A stretch of 64,000 nucleotides of DNA from Salisediminibacterium halotolerans. GTDB taxonomy: Bacteria; Bacillota; Bacilli; Bacillales; Salisediminibacteriaceae. A program made the translations under genes and the position numbers. The DNA lies in contig NZ_RKQQ01000006.1 of the NCBI RefSeq assembly GCF_003814815.1, positions 1 through 64,000 on the forward strand, in the 5' to 3' direction. Positions 43,580 to 53,196 of this stretch are shown here, piece by piece. Every line of letters starts with the position of its first letter. Positions within the stretch are counted from its first letter, which is position 1. The notes beneath the pieces are model-generated. The model did no database searches and was not told the origin of the DNA. It was given only the letters and a program-made list of their open reading frames with translations.

Positions 43580-46500
43580 AACCGATCCAACTGACGATGA
43601 CGGCGTTCGGTCCGTACAAAGATCAAGAAGTCATTCAATTTTCGGACTTGAATGAACATAAATTATTTGTCGTCTCCGGCAAAACCGGGGCGGGCAAGAC
43701 GACGCTGTTTGACGGGATTTGTTTTGCCCTTTACGGCACAGCGAGCGGCGAGGACCGCGGCGAACCGCGGATGATGCGGAGTCATTTCGCTGCTGATGAC
43801 GTCCATACATCAGTCGAATTTATCTTTGAACTGCAAAACCGCCGCTACCGGATTCTTCGGCAAATGCCGCACGTGAAAACGGGCAATAAAAGCGCGACCG
43901 GGGAAAAATACGAGTTTTTTGAGCAAAAAGACGATAAAGAAATCCCGTGCGTCGACCGGCAAATGGTCAGCGAAATCAACCAAAAAGTTAAGGATCTCGT
44001 CGGGCTGACAGAAGATCAGTTCAAGCAGATCGTGATGCTCCCGCAAGGCGAATTCCGCAAACTGCTCACCTCTGAAACAGACAACAAAGAATCGATCTTG
44101 CGAAAGATATTCAAAACCGAGCCTTATCAATGGTTTGCTGAGCGCCTGAAGACAAAACGCCAGCAAGCAGAGAAAGATCATGAAGTCGTGAAAAATCAGC
44201 TCGACCAGCAGATCAGTCACGTGCGCGAAGCGGTTCCCGCCCGGGACGATTCGCAGCTTGCGAACGTATTCGAGCAGGAACACTGGCTCGCCGATCAAGT
44301 TCTCGCCGCATTGGCAGAAGAAGAAACGTATTATCAGCACGAACTCAAGGACAGCAAAACAAAAGCGGAACAAGCGAAGAACGATTACGAGAAAAAACTT
44401 GGCGAATACCATGAAGCCAAGCAAATCAATCAGCAGTTTGAGCAGCTGGCGGAAAAAGAAGCGGAACTGGCCGAACTGGAAAAGAAAAAAGACGTGATGA
44501 CAAAGAAGAAAACGGAACTTGCCGAGGCGGAAAACGCGGCCGGAATTGCTGTGTATGAAGATTATCGCCAAAAAGCCCGGGCTGATGAACAATTGAAAGA
44601 ACAGCAGCAAAACGACGCAGCACGAAAGGTGCAAGAGGCGGCGCGTCGCCGCGAAGCCGCCGATCAAACGTACCGGGCAGAACAAGCGAAACAAACGGAA
44701 CGTGAGCAAACCGCGCAGGAGCTGTCCCGCTACGAAGAACTTGTACCGATCGTGCAAGAAGCTGAGAAAGAACAGCAGTCATTGGCCAATATGAAAAAAG
44801 ATATTGCTGAGATGAAACAAAAGCGGGAAAAACTGCAACAGCAGATCGAAAGCGTCAAACAGGAAATTGCCGGGCTGCGCGAAGCGATTCAACAGTTGGA
44901 ACAAGCCGTCGAGGTTTTGCCTGAAAAACGCGAACGGTTAAACGAGATGAAAGAGACCGGCAAGATTTTTCGCGACTATATCAATCATGGTCAAAAAGAA
45001 GAAGAATTACAAAGACAGCTGCAGGAAGATAAGGCGGCGTTTGAAAAGGAAAAGCAGCAGTTTCAGATGCTGGAGCGGTCTTGGGTGAAAGGGCAGGCGA
45101 CAGTGCTTGCGCGCCGCTTAGAGGACGGCGAGGCGTGTCCGGTGTGCGGCAGCCGAGAACATCCGGCGAAGGCTCTTCATGAAGGGGAGGTGCCGACGCA
45201 GGAGGAATTCGAGCAGGCGCGTGAGAAGTTCGAGCGTGTCCAGCAGCGTTATCTCCAGGCGGAGGCGGATATGAAGGCAAAACAGCGTGAAGTCAAGGCG
45301 CTGGCCGAGCAGCTGACGTCGTTTGATTTCTCCTCGTACGCGGAGGCGCAGACGATATTTAATCGCTATGTCGAGGAAGCGAAGGCCTTGGAATCTGAGG
45401 TTAAAGGGTTGGATCAATCCGTTGAGGAGGTTAAGAAAAAACGCAAAGACAAAGATACGAAGGAGCAAGAACTGACCAATTGGACGGCAGAACTTGAGAA
45501 ACTGGCGAACGAACTGCAGCAGCATGAGCTGACTTATGCTTCGGCTCAGTCAACGTATGACGAAAAAATCAGCCGCGTTCCTGAACAGCTCCGGACGTTG
45601 GCGGAGCTGCAACCGGCTGTTGAAGAGCGGCGGGCGAAAAAGAAACAGCTCGAGAAAGCTTGGGAAGAAGCGCAAACGGAATTAACGAATGCGAAACAAT
45701 ACGAAGCGAGTGTGCAAGCTGAAGAGCAAGCGGCGCAACAACAAGTAAAAGAAAGCCGGTCGAACCGAAAAGAAACGGAGGAGCGGTTTGCAGCGGTGTT
45801 AAAAGAGGCCGGATTTAACTCGGAAGAATCGTATCGCGCAGCCGTCATGCCGGAAGAGATGCGCACGGAGCTGAAACGGGAGATCGAGGATTATTCGTCG
45901 ACAGTCGACAGTTTACAAAAGCAGATTATCGCTTTGAACAATACGCTCGCTCATCATACGCGCGCCGATCTTGACGCGCTGACAAACGAGTTAGCAACGC
46001 TTCAACAGAAACGCGATCAAGCTTATCAACGGCAAACGCAAGCGGAAAACTATCTCAAGCAGATCACTGAAGCCGCGGCGGCGATCAAAGAGACGATAGC
46101 GGAGTTGAAAACAAAGGAGACGAATGTTCAAACAATTGCGGATCTGCACGATATGGTCCGCGGACAAAACAGCAGCAAAATATCGTTTGAACGCTACGTG
46201 CAAATCGAATTTCTCGAACATATTATCGTTGCCGCGAATGAACGTCTGCAGCGGATTTCCAACGGCCAGTTTCATCTCGTCCGCAGCGCCCGTCAGGAAA
46301 GCCGCGGCAAACAAAGCGGGCTGAGCCTCGATGTGTACGACGCCTATACCGGGCAAAACCGCGATGTCAAAACCCTGTCAGGTGGAGAAAAATTCAACGC
46401 ATCCCTCAGCTTGGCGCTCGGGATGTCCGATGTGATTCAGAGTCATCAAGGCGGGGTGACGATCGATACGATGTTTATTGATGAAGGTTTCGGCTCGTTA

Positions 46501-46671
46501 GATGATGAATCGCTGCAAAAAGTCATCGATACGTTGATCGATCTGCAGCGCTCCGGCCGGACGATCGGTGTGATCTCGCACGTGCAGGAAATGAAAAATG
46601 TCTTTCCGGCGATTTTGGAAGTAAACAAAACGCCGGAAGGCTTCAGCCGCACGCGGTTTGTCGTGCAGTAA
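43576..46671 (+). CDS. sbcC: Exonuclease SbcCD ATPase subunit SbcC
   Basis: 1031-aa Rad50-type SMC ATPase. N-terminal Walker A GKTGAGKTT (about 35-43), long antiparallel coiled coil (about 180-870), zinc hook CPVC at 521-524, and a C-terminal lobe with signature LSGGEKF (about 935) and Walker B FIDEGFGSLDD. All parts are present. Works with SbcD. Confidence 0.96.
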   Translation: MKPIQLTMTAFGPYKDQEVIQFSDLNEHKLFVVSGKTGAGKTTLFDGICFALYGTASGEDRGEPRMMRSHFAADDVHTSVEFIFELQNRRYRILRQMPHVKTGNKSATGEKYEFFEQKDDKEIPCVDRQMVSEINQKVKDLVGLTEDQFKQIVMLPQGEFRKLLTSETDNKESILRKIFKTEPYQWFAERLKTKRQQAEKDHEVVKNQLDQQISHVREAVPARDDSQLANVFEQEHWLADQVLAALAEEETYYQHELKDSKTKAEQAKNDYEKKLGEYHEAKQINQQFEQLAEKEAELAELEKKKDVMTKKKTELAEAENAAGIAVYEDYRQKARADEQLKEQQQNDAARKVQEAARRREAADQTYRAEQAKQTEREQTAQELSRYEELVPIVQEAEKEQQSLANMKKDIAEMKQKREKLQQQIESVKQEIAGLREAIQQLEQAVEVLPEKRERLNEMKETGKIFRDYINHGQKEEELQRQLQEDKAAFEKEKQQFQMLERSWVKGQATVLARRLEDGEACPVCGSREHPAKALHEGEVPTQEEFEQAREKFERVQQRYLQAEADMKAKQREVKALAEQLTSFDFSSYAEAQTIFNRYVEEAKALESEVKGLDQSVEEVKKKRKDKDTKEQELTNWTAELEKLANELQQHELTYASAQSTYDEKISRVPEQLRTLAELQPAVEERRAKKKQLEKAWEEAQTELTNAKQYEASVQAEEQAAQQQVKESRSNRKETEERFAAVLKEAGFNSEESYRAAVMPEEMRTELKREIEDYSSTVDSLQKQIIALNNTLAHHTRADLDALTNELATLQQKRDQAYQRQTQAENYLKQITEAAAAIKETIAELKTKETNVQTIADLHDMVRGQNSSKISFERYVQIEFLEHIIVAANERLQRISNGQFHLVRSARQESRGKQSGLSLDVYDAYTGQNRDVKTLSGGEKFNASLSLALGMSDVIQSHQGGVTIDTMFIDEGFGSLDDESLQKVIDTLIDLQRSGRTIGVISHVQEMKNVFPAILEVNKTPEGFSRTRFVVQ

Positions 46672-46750
46672 ATAGAGCGGTATACTTGCAAAAAAACGAA
46701 CAGGTTTCAGGTTGAATGCCAGACATACCGGAAATTTAATTATTTGAAAA

Positions 46751-47169
46751 AAGCCGCATCTTTTTTAGATACGGCTCAGATTGTAGACAAATTATTATTT
46801 TGACGTAAGCCACGCAGCCACTAACCTCCGCTTGCCCCGGGCAAGGACTCAGCTAGTATTCGGCGGCCTGATACCGCCGAATCCGGATCTTCGTCGCTTG
46901 CTTTCCCGGAGGCGTCGGAGGAGTGGATGCGTGGCTTTTTTTTATGAATACACTCGCTTCAAAAAAGAGGATGACCCAGCATCCCGGCTTTCTCCTGCGG
47001 GATAGCGAGACAGGCGAGACCCTGCAGGGCATAAGCCCGAAGCGGCTCGGCGCTCGCCCGCGGAAAGAAGCCGGACGATGCGTCGTCATCCGTTCCTTTT
47101 AATATGACATCGATCGATGTCATGACTTTGTCTACACTCTAAGCCGTATCTTTTTTAGATACGGCTTTT
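46751..47169. repeat. GC-rich intergenic palindromic repeat cluster
   Basis: Two nearly identical hairpins (AGCCGCATCT / AGATACGGCT at about 46751-46776 and AGCCGTATCT / AGATACGGCT at 47142-47166) bracket the stretch. Inside is a long imperfect inverted repeat (about 46808-46945; AAGCCACGCA at one end, TGCGTGGCTT plus eight T at the other). A second GC-rich block (about 46980-47085) has CTCCTGCGGGATAGCGAGAC and later GCCCGCGGAAAG. The second block resembles dispersed repeats I know from Bacillaceae genomes. The 78-codon minus frame across it has no gene character. Confidence 0.65.
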
Positions 47170-47197
47170 AGTTTAAGCTGATCGCTCAATCAGCAGT

Positions 47198-47947
47198 TTA
47201 TTTGTGAAAAAAGCGTTTAAATGAATAAATCGTTGTTTCCTTGTTTAATAAAGCTATTGATTGGGTTAAAGGAATTTCTTTTGGACAAACTTCAACGCAG
47301 TTTGCTGCATTTCCGCAAGAGGTTAATCCTCCTTCGCCCATAATCTGCTCGAGTCGTTCTTCAGCTTGCATCTGTCCGGTTGGATGAGTATTGAATAATC
47401 GTACTTGTGCCAATGGAGCGGGACCGACAAATGATGATCGTTGATTGATATTTGGGCACGCTTCGAAGCAAAGGCCGCAAGTCATGCATTTGCTCAATTC
47501 ATAAGCCTTTTGCCGTTCGTTTTCCGCTATTTTCGGGCCAGGGCCCATGTCTTGAGTTCCGTCAATTTCGATCCAACCTTTGACTTTTTTCAGTGCATCA
47601 AACATTCTTTCCCGATTAACTATCAGATCTCTTTCACAGGGGAAAGAGGTTAATGGTTCAACTGTGATAGGCTGCGCTAAAGAATCAATCAGTGTCGAGC
47701 ATGCTTGACGTGGCTTACCGTTGATCAGCATCGAACATGCACCGCAAACTTCTTCAAGGCAAATGGACTCCCACTGAACAGGCGATGTTTCTTCACCGTT
47801 TATGTTTATCGGGTTACGTCTGATTTCCATTAACGCGGAAATAATGTTCATACTCGGCCGCCAAGGGACACGGAATTCTTCTACATAAGGATCCGAGAAC
47901 GGTCCATCCTGACGAGTTATTTTCATGTGGACAGTTTTTTCGCTCAT
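47198..47947 (-). CDS. sdhB: Succinate dehydrogenase / fumarate reductase iron-sulfur subunit
   Basis: 249-aa subunit carrying three iron-sulfur clusters. [2Fe-2S] ligands are in CLEEVCGACSML and a later QACS; two ferredoxin-type sets are CMTCGLCFEACP and CGNAANCVEVCP. It passes electrons between the flavin subunit and the cytochrome b. It is the last gene of the asparagine/aspartate locus; its start overlaps the sdhA stop by 4 nt. Confidence 0.93.
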   Translation of the reverse strand: MSEKTVHMKITRQDGPFSDPYVEEFRVPWRPSMNIISALMEIRRNPININGEETSPVQWESICLEEVCGACSMLINGKPRQACSTLIDSLAQPITVEPLTSFPCERDLIVNRERMFDALKKVKGWIEIDGTQDMGPGPKIAENERQKAYELSKCMTCGLCFEACPNINQRSSFVGPAPLAQVRLFNTHPTGQMQAEERLEQIMGEGGLTSCGNAANCVEVCPKEIPLTQSIALLNKETTIYSFKRFFHK

Positions 47948-49713
47948 GATTTAACACCTGCCTTTTTACTTTGGGTGTAATCCCGTTTACGCGGCTTAAT
48001 CAAAGAGGTGTCAACATCGGCATAGCTGAAATCAGGCTCGCGGGTTTTGGTATTATAAGAGGCCATTGTCGTTTTTAACCATTCCTCGTCGTTACGTTCC
48101 GGGTAATCAGGTTTGTAGTGAGCACCGCGGCTTTCATTTCTGCGCTCTGCTCCTTGCGTAATGACTTTGGCAAGATCCATCATCCCGCTTAACCCTCGAA
48201 TAAATGAAACAGCATGATTATGATACTTTACAGTATCTTGAACATTTAAGTTTTTATAACGCTCCATCAATTCCGTCAGTTTTTTATCAGTTTCGGCTAA
48301 ATGTTTATTTTCACGGACAACCGTTACATTTTCTGTCATAAGTTCTCCCATTTCCTGATGAAGATTGTAAACATTTTCACCTTTATTCATTGAGAGAATA
48401 GATGTCAATTCCGCTTCATCAGCTGCTAATTGTGAGGAAAAGACACGTTCATCGATACTATCTGTTGACTTAAGATTATTTTGCACATACTCGACAGCTT
48501 TCGGGCCTGCAACCATTCCGCCGTAAACAGCTGACAAGAGAGAATTAGCGCCGAGACGGTTTGCGCCGTGCTGAGAATAATCACATTCACCTGCAGCGAA
48601 TAGCCCTGGAATATTAGTCTGTTGACGGTCATCAACCCACAAACCGCCCATGGAATAGTGCACGCCAGGGAAGATCTTCATAGGAAGTTTACGCGGATCA
48701 TCTCCCATAAACTTTTCATAAATCTCCAAAATCCCCCCGAGGCGGACATTTAACTTTTCCGAGTCAATATGTGATACATCGAGAAACACTTTATTTTCAC
48801 CGTCTATACCAAGCTTTTGATTCACACACACATCGAAAATTTCGCGTGTGGCAATATCCCTCGGGACAAGGTTGCCGTAGGATGGATACTTTTCTTCGAG
48901 AAAGTACCAAGGCTTCCCGTCTTTGTAAGTCCAGACCCGAGCCCCTTCACCGCGAGCCGATTCACTCATCAGTCTCAGTTTATCATCGCCGGGGATTGCT
49001 GTTGGATGGATTTGAATAAATTCCCCGTTCGCGTAAATAGCCCCTTGTTGATATAGTTTCCCTGCTGCCGCACCGGTATTTATTAACGAATTCGTCGACC
49101 TGCCGAAAATCATTCCGGGGCCTCCGCTGGCCATGATGACAGCATCTGCTTTAAAGGAATGAATCTTCATCGAGATCATCTCTTGAGCGGTGATGCCGCG
49201 GCATATTCCCTCGTCATCGATTATTGCTGAGACGAAATCCCATCCCTCAAATTTTCGTACACGCCCTTCAGCTTCGAACTTTCTCACTTGTTCATCCAGT
49301 GCATATAGTAACTGCTGTCCGGTTGTTGCACCTGCGAATGCTGTCCGACGATGTTTAGTTCCGCCAAAGCGGCGGAAATCAAGATGTCCTTCCGGTGTGC
49401 GGTTAAACATGACTCCCATTCGGTCGAACAGATGGAGAATTTCAGGTGCTTTTTCACACATGCCCCAAACTTGCTTTTGGTTAGCCAGAAAATCACCGCC
49501 GTAAAGCGTGTCATCAAAGTGTTCCCAAGGAGAATCGTCTTCACCTTTCGTATTGCAAGCGCCATTGATCCCTCCTTGAGCACAAACGGAGTGCGAGCGT
49601 TTCACTTTTACAATGGAGATAAGGTCAACGTCCATACCCATCTCAACAATTTTTTGTGTTGCCATAAGACCGGCAAGCCCACCGCCGACTACAGCAATCT
49701 TTTGTCTTTTCAT
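47944..49713 (-). CDS. sdhA: Succinate dehydrogenase / fumarate reductase flavoprotein subunit
   Basis: 589-aa flavoprotein: FAD dinucleotide-binding GGGLAG (about 10-15), HSVCAQGGING with the FAD-linked histidine (about 41-51), and an active-site block HPTAIPGDDKLRLMSESARGEG (about 236-257). The length and overall design match Bacillus-type SdhA. AGGAGGAAG precedes the ATG. Succinate oxidation and fumarate reduction use the same subunit, so the direction cannot be told from sequence. Confidence 0.94.
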   Translation of the reverse strand: MKRQKIAVVGGGLAGLMATQKIVEMGMDVDLISIVKVKRSHSVCAQGGINGACNTKGEDDSPWEHFDDTLYGGDFLANQKQVWGMCEKAPEILHLFDRMGVMFNRTPEGHLDFRRFGGTKHRRTAFAGATTGQQLLYALDEQVRKFEAEGRVRKFEGWDFVSAIIDDEGICRGITAQEMISMKIHSFKADAVIMASGGPGMIFGRSTNSLINTGAAAGKLYQQGAIYANGEFIQIHPTAIPGDDKLRLMSESARGEGARVWTYKDGKPWYFLEEKYPSYGNLVPRDIATREIFDVCVNQKLGIDGENKVFLDVSHIDSEKLNVRLGGILEIYEKFMGDDPRKLPMKIFPGVHYSMGGLWVDDRQQTNIPGLFAAGECDYSQHGANRLGANSLLSAVYGGMVAGPKAVEYVQNNLKSTDSIDERVFSSQLAADEAELTSILSMNKGENVYNLHQEMGELMTENVTVVRENKHLAETDKKLTELMERYKNLNVQDTVKYHNHAVSFIRGLSGMMDLAKVITQGAERRNESRGAHYKPDYPERNDEEWLKTTMASYNTKTREPDFSYADVDTSLIKPRKRDYTQSKKAGVKS

Positions 49714-49738
49714 CGATATCTTCCTCCTGAGTTAAGCG

Positions 49739-50347
49739 TCACACAAATGCAAAAATGGCAGTCAATCCGATACCTGAAAGTACCAAAAATAATAGTATTC
49801 CAAGCATTTTACCGAATTGCTGACTTTTTTGATTAGCGGTAATGCCCCAAGTTATTAGCATTGTTCTAAATCCGTTGCTGAAATGAAAAGTTGTCATCAG
49901 TATTCCGACGATGTAAAAAATAAGGTATAGAGGATTTTCAACAAGGTTTGCGACCATGTCGAAGTTCACTTCAGCCCCAAAGGCCGCCGGAACTCTCGTG
50001 GTCCCTACATGCCAAATCAAGAACAAAAAGACGACGATCCCTGATAGGCGTTGAAAATAAAAATATAAATTCTTTTCATAGCGATAGGTTGTTAAGTTAT
50101 TCTTGGCATCTCGAGCGATAACAATGCCGTATATACCGTGAAAAAGCAGCGGAATGAAGATGATGAACAATTCCATTGCGTAGCGAAAGGGTAAATTCCC
50201 CATAAATGCAGCTGCATTGTTAAAGGCTTCTTCACCGTAAAAAGCTGTATAGTTAATTCCAAAATGGACGAACAAAAAGACACCTATCGGTATCAGTCCT
50301 GATATTGAATGAAGCTTCCTCCAAAAAAATGTACGGTCGTTGTTCAC
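49739..50347 (-). CDS. sdhC: Succinate dehydrogenase cytochrome b558 subunit
   Basis: About 202-aa five-helix diheme membrane anchor of the Bacillus type. Helix 1 holds KLHSISGLIPIGVFLFVHF with heme-ligand-type histidines; others lie in LFHGIYG, LIWHVG and TTFHFSNG. It anchors SdhAB and exchanges electrons with menaquinone. GTG 50347 is preferred since AAAGGGG lies 9 nt before it; GTG 50356 would overlap that site. The start region lies against the aspA stop, suggesting translational coupling. Confidence 0.9.
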   Translation of the reverse strand: MNNDRTFFWRKLHSISGLIPIGVFLFVHFGINYTAFYGEEAFNNAAAFMGNLPFRYAMELFIIFIPLLFHGIYGIVIARDAKNNLTTYRYEKNLYFYFQRLSGIVVFLFLIWHVGTTRVPAAFGAEVNFDMVANLVENPLYLIFYIVGILMTTFHFSNGFRTMLITWGITANQKSQQFGKMLGILLFLVLSGIGLTAIFAFV

Positions 50348-50352
50348 GAGTG

Positions 50353-51783
50353 TCACCCCTTTATTTGTTCAATGGATCTTTCGGATATTCCCGGTGTTGT
50401 CATCTTGTAAGGATCAAGAATCAGATCTAGCTCCTCCTCAGACAGAACACCGCGTTCTATACAAATCTCACGAACAGGTCTGCCTGATGAAATAGCTTCT
50501 TTTGCTATCGATGACGCTGGTTCATAACCGATATGCGGATTAATTGCTGTAATGATCCCGACACTTTGATTCACGTATTGTTCCATTCGATCCGTGTTTG
50601 CTTTTATATCTTGAATGCAATAATTATTAAAAACATCGATAACGTTTGTCATCATCTTGATTGAATCGAGTAAGCTTGAGACTAGAACTGGTTCCATAAC
50701 ATTTAATTCGAATTGACCGGCTTCAGACGCAAGCGTCACTGTTACATCGTTACCAATAACTTTGAATGCAACTTGGTTTACTGCTTCGGCCATAACCGGA
50801 TTTACTTTTCCGGGCATAATGGACGAACCGGGCTGGCGCGGCGGTAACAGGATTTCATTTAACCCTGTGCGCGGTCCTGATGCCATTAACCGTAAATCAT
50901 TTGAAATTTTTGACAAACTGGACATGCAGGTTTTCAATGCACCAGAAACGGTAACGTAAACGTCAGTGTTTTGTGTTCCATCCACAAGATTCGGTGAAGT
51001 GGTCATGGGATATCCGCTGATCAAAGCGAGTTCTTCAATTACATATGTAATGTAATCCGGATCGGCATTCAATCCTGTTCCCACGGCAGTAGCTCCCATA
51101 TTCGTCTCATAAAGCGTTTCTTTAACGGTTTTGATTCTGTTAATGTCGCGCTTAATTACGGCGGCGTACGAACTGAATTCTTGACCTAAGCGGATTGGAA
51201 CAGCATCTTGAAGATGTGTCCGGCCCATTTTTAAACAGTTTTCAAATTCATACGTTTTCTCAAGTAAAGAAAGGTGCATTGATTCCATAACGTCCAACAA
51301 TTGATTAAGCCGATTAAGGAGCGCGATCTTGAACGCTGTCGGAAAAGCATCGTTTGTCGATTGCGACATATTGACATGAGAATTGACGCTCAGGACCATG
51401 TTGTTGCCTTTTTCTTCTCCTAAAAGCTCTAAAGCACGGTTAGCAATGACCTCATTAGCGTTCATATTTATCGACGTCCCGGCTCCGCCTTGAATCGGGT
51501 CTACAATAAATTGGTCATGCCACTTCCGATCGATCACTTCACGGGAAGCTTGTTCGATCGCATCGGCCAAATGCGATGTGAGCTGCCCTGTACGATGATT
51601 CGCGCGTGCAGCTGCAAATTTCACCATGCCCAAACCGCGAATAAGTTCTTCATCAATCTGCTGACCGGTTATCGGGAAATTTTCCACAGCTCTAAGCGTT
51701 TGAATACCGTAATAGTTTTCGTTGTTAATATTCATCGTGCCGAGAAAATCTTCTTCCACTCGATGCGTTTTTTCGTTATTCAT
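50353..51783 (-). CDS. aspA: Aspartate ammonia-lyase (aspartase)
   Basis: 476-aa enzyme of the fumarase/aspartase superfamily that splits aspartate to fumarate and ammonia. Seen: substrate-loop regions MNANEVIANRALE (about 107-119), SQSTNDAFPT (about 140-149), GRTHLQDAVP (about 187-196) and the catalytic SS loop GSSIMPGKVNPV (about 316-327). The family distinguishes aspartase from fumarase by fine residues; the context (asparaginase, transporter) supports aspartase. Fumarate could then feed the succinate dehydrogenase genes directly downstream. Confidence 0.9.
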   Translation of the reverse strand: MNNEKTHRVEEDFLGTMNINNENYYGIQTLRAVENFPITGQQIDEELIRGLGMVKFAAARANHRTGQLTSHLADAIEQASREVIDRKWHDQFIVDPIQGGAGTSINMNANEVIANRALELLGEEKGNNMVLSVNSHVNMSQSTNDAFPTAFKIALLNRLNQLLDVMESMHLSLLEKTYEFENCLKMGRTHLQDAVPIRLGQEFSSYAAVIKRDINRIKTVKETLYETNMGATAVGTGLNADPDYITYVIEELALISGYPMTTSPNLVDGTQNTDVYVTVSGALKTCMSSLSKISNDLRLMASGPRTGLNEILLPPRQPGSSIMPGKVNPVMAEAVNQVAFKVIGNDVTVTLASEAGQFELNVMEPVLVSSLLDSIKMMTNVIDVFNNYCIQDIKANTDRMEQYVNQSVGIITAINPHIGYEPASSIAKEAISSGRPVREICIERGVLSEEELDLILDPYKMTTPGISERSIEQIKG

Positions 51784-51819
51784 CTGTCATTCACTCCGTT
51801 CCGGATATTCTCATATTGA

Positions 51820-51856
51820 AGAGCACACAATGAACCTTTTGGCCGTATGTGTGCTC
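51820..51856 (-). other. Hairpin between permease and aspartase genes
   Basis: Nine-base stem GAGCACACA / TGTGTGCTC in the 97-nt gap. No T run on the minus strand, so it may be an mRNA-processing or stability element rather than a terminator. Confidence 0.45.
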
Positions 51857-51880
51857 AGTCAACGTTTTTTAGGCTTATAA

Positions 51881-53149
51881 TCAGCTTATGAATAAGACGA
51901 CAAAGAAGAGTACCGCGAGCCCGCCGAGAATCGACGGCCGTTGAAATTTATTCGCTAATTTAAGTTCTGAATTCGGAACGACTGGAATGGTTGTTGCCAA
52001 GGCAGCTACCGGACCGCCGGTCAAGTAGTACTGCATAATCGCACAACCTCCGGCTCCAGCAGCGGCTGCGGCTAACGGTGTAACATCGTATTCAAGAACA
52101 ATGGTTAGAAACGGAATAACAATCGCAGCAGATGCAGCGTTTGATTGTGTGACCAATCCGGCCAACGCTGATACAGCGAGCATAACTAATACAGGTGAAA
52201 ACGCGAGAAGCGGATCAAACCAACTTGCCATAATGTCTACAATGCCGATATTTTGAATGACAGAGGACATAAATAAAAATCCTAATGTTGCGATCAATGG
52301 AACGGCCACCCTTTTTACTCCCTCAAGCATCATTTCTTCAGCTTTTTTCAAAGAAACTTTTGCAAAAATAGCAACAAGAATCGAGGCAGCGACACCGACA
52401 ATGAATACGGGATAGCCAACTGAGAATCCTGCCACTAAGACAATGAACGGGATAATGGCTAAAATGAAACTTCGTTCGTTATCGGCGTCTTGAAGATCAT
52501 TCAAAATATCATTTACTTCTTGGTCTGTCAGTTTGATATCATTACTTTTCTCATCGCGCTTAAGTCGAAGATAGCTGATTCCGATAATCGACATAGCCAC
52601 AAAAGCACCAATCAAATTAATCCAGCCAAAAGTAATCCCCGCAGTGGCAATGACTGCTAACAAAGTAGGGTGTGTAAAACCGCCAAAGTTGCCTAAATGT
52701 CCAGCATGGGCTTGGATACCAGCCACTTTATTTGGATTAACACCTAATTTGATAGCAGCTGGACCGGTGATGACGGCTGTAATTGCCGGTTGTGTAAAAC
52801 CAGTGAGTCCGCCGATTACACCAGCAGCCGTACTCCCTGCACTAGCAATGCCGGGACCTCCGCCGATCTTGCTTCCTATCAAGATAATTTTTCTGATGAT
52901 TGCATCGAGAAACCCTGTTTTCTCCATAACACCGATGAATAAGAGCACACCGGCCATATCGGCAATGACAGGGTGAAGACTTTCATTTACTAAATTTAAT
53001 ACTGTTACGTCTTCTTCGCCGCTCAATGGGAAACCCGCTGTAATGGCTGCCAAAGTTGATCCGATGATCGCCGTCATATAAAGGGGGGTTTTTCCGGTAA
53101 TCATTAGTATCAGTGTTGCTAACATTATTAACTGAGCTATCAGCATCAT
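51881..53149 (-). CDS. Dicarboxylate/amino-acid permease of the ion-transporter superfamily
   Basis: 422-aa integral membrane protein with about 11-12 helices and two similar halves. Each half carries a glycine-rich re-entrant-like stretch (AGVIGGLTGFTQPAITAVITG and AGLVTQSNAASAAIVIPFL). The fold class is that of DcuC/GntP/CitM-type carriers. The setting between asparaginase and aspartase genes suggests uptake of asparagine or aspartate, or aspartate/fumarate-succinate exchange. Substrate is inference. AAAGGAGATG precedes the ATG. Confidence 0.75.
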   Translation of the reverse strand: MMLIAQLIMLATLILMITGKTPLYMTAIIGSTLAAITAGFPLSGEEDVTVLNLVNESLHPVIADMAGVLLFIGVMEKTGFLDAIIRKIILIGSKIGGGPGIASAGSTAAGVIGGLTGFTQPAITAVITGPAAIKLGVNPNKVAGIQAHAGHLGNFGGFTHPTLLAVIATAGITFGWINLIGAFVAMSIIGISYLRLKRDEKSNDIKLTDQEVNDILNDLQDADNERSFILAIIPFIVLVAGFSVGYPVFIVGVAASILVAIFAKVSLKKAEEMMLEGVKRVAVPLIATLGFLFMSSVIQNIGIVDIMASWFDPLLAFSPVLVMLAVSALAGLVTQSNAASAAIVIPFLTIVLEYDVTPLAAAAAGAGGCAIMQYYLTGGPVAALATTIPVVPNSELKLANKFQRPSILGGLAVLFFVVLFIS

Positions 53150-53196
53150 AAGCTACATCTCCTTTAGTGAATTATTTCACATGAAAGTATAAAAAA

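Noticed and set aside
43810-45525. Long minus-strand frames opposite sbcC
   Set aside because: Shadows of the coiled-coil region; compositions rich in L, F and R with no ribosome sites.
46853-47089. 78-codon minus-strand frame in the palindrome cluster
   Set aside because: It lies across GC-rich inverted repeats and has no ribosome site; treated as repeat DNA.
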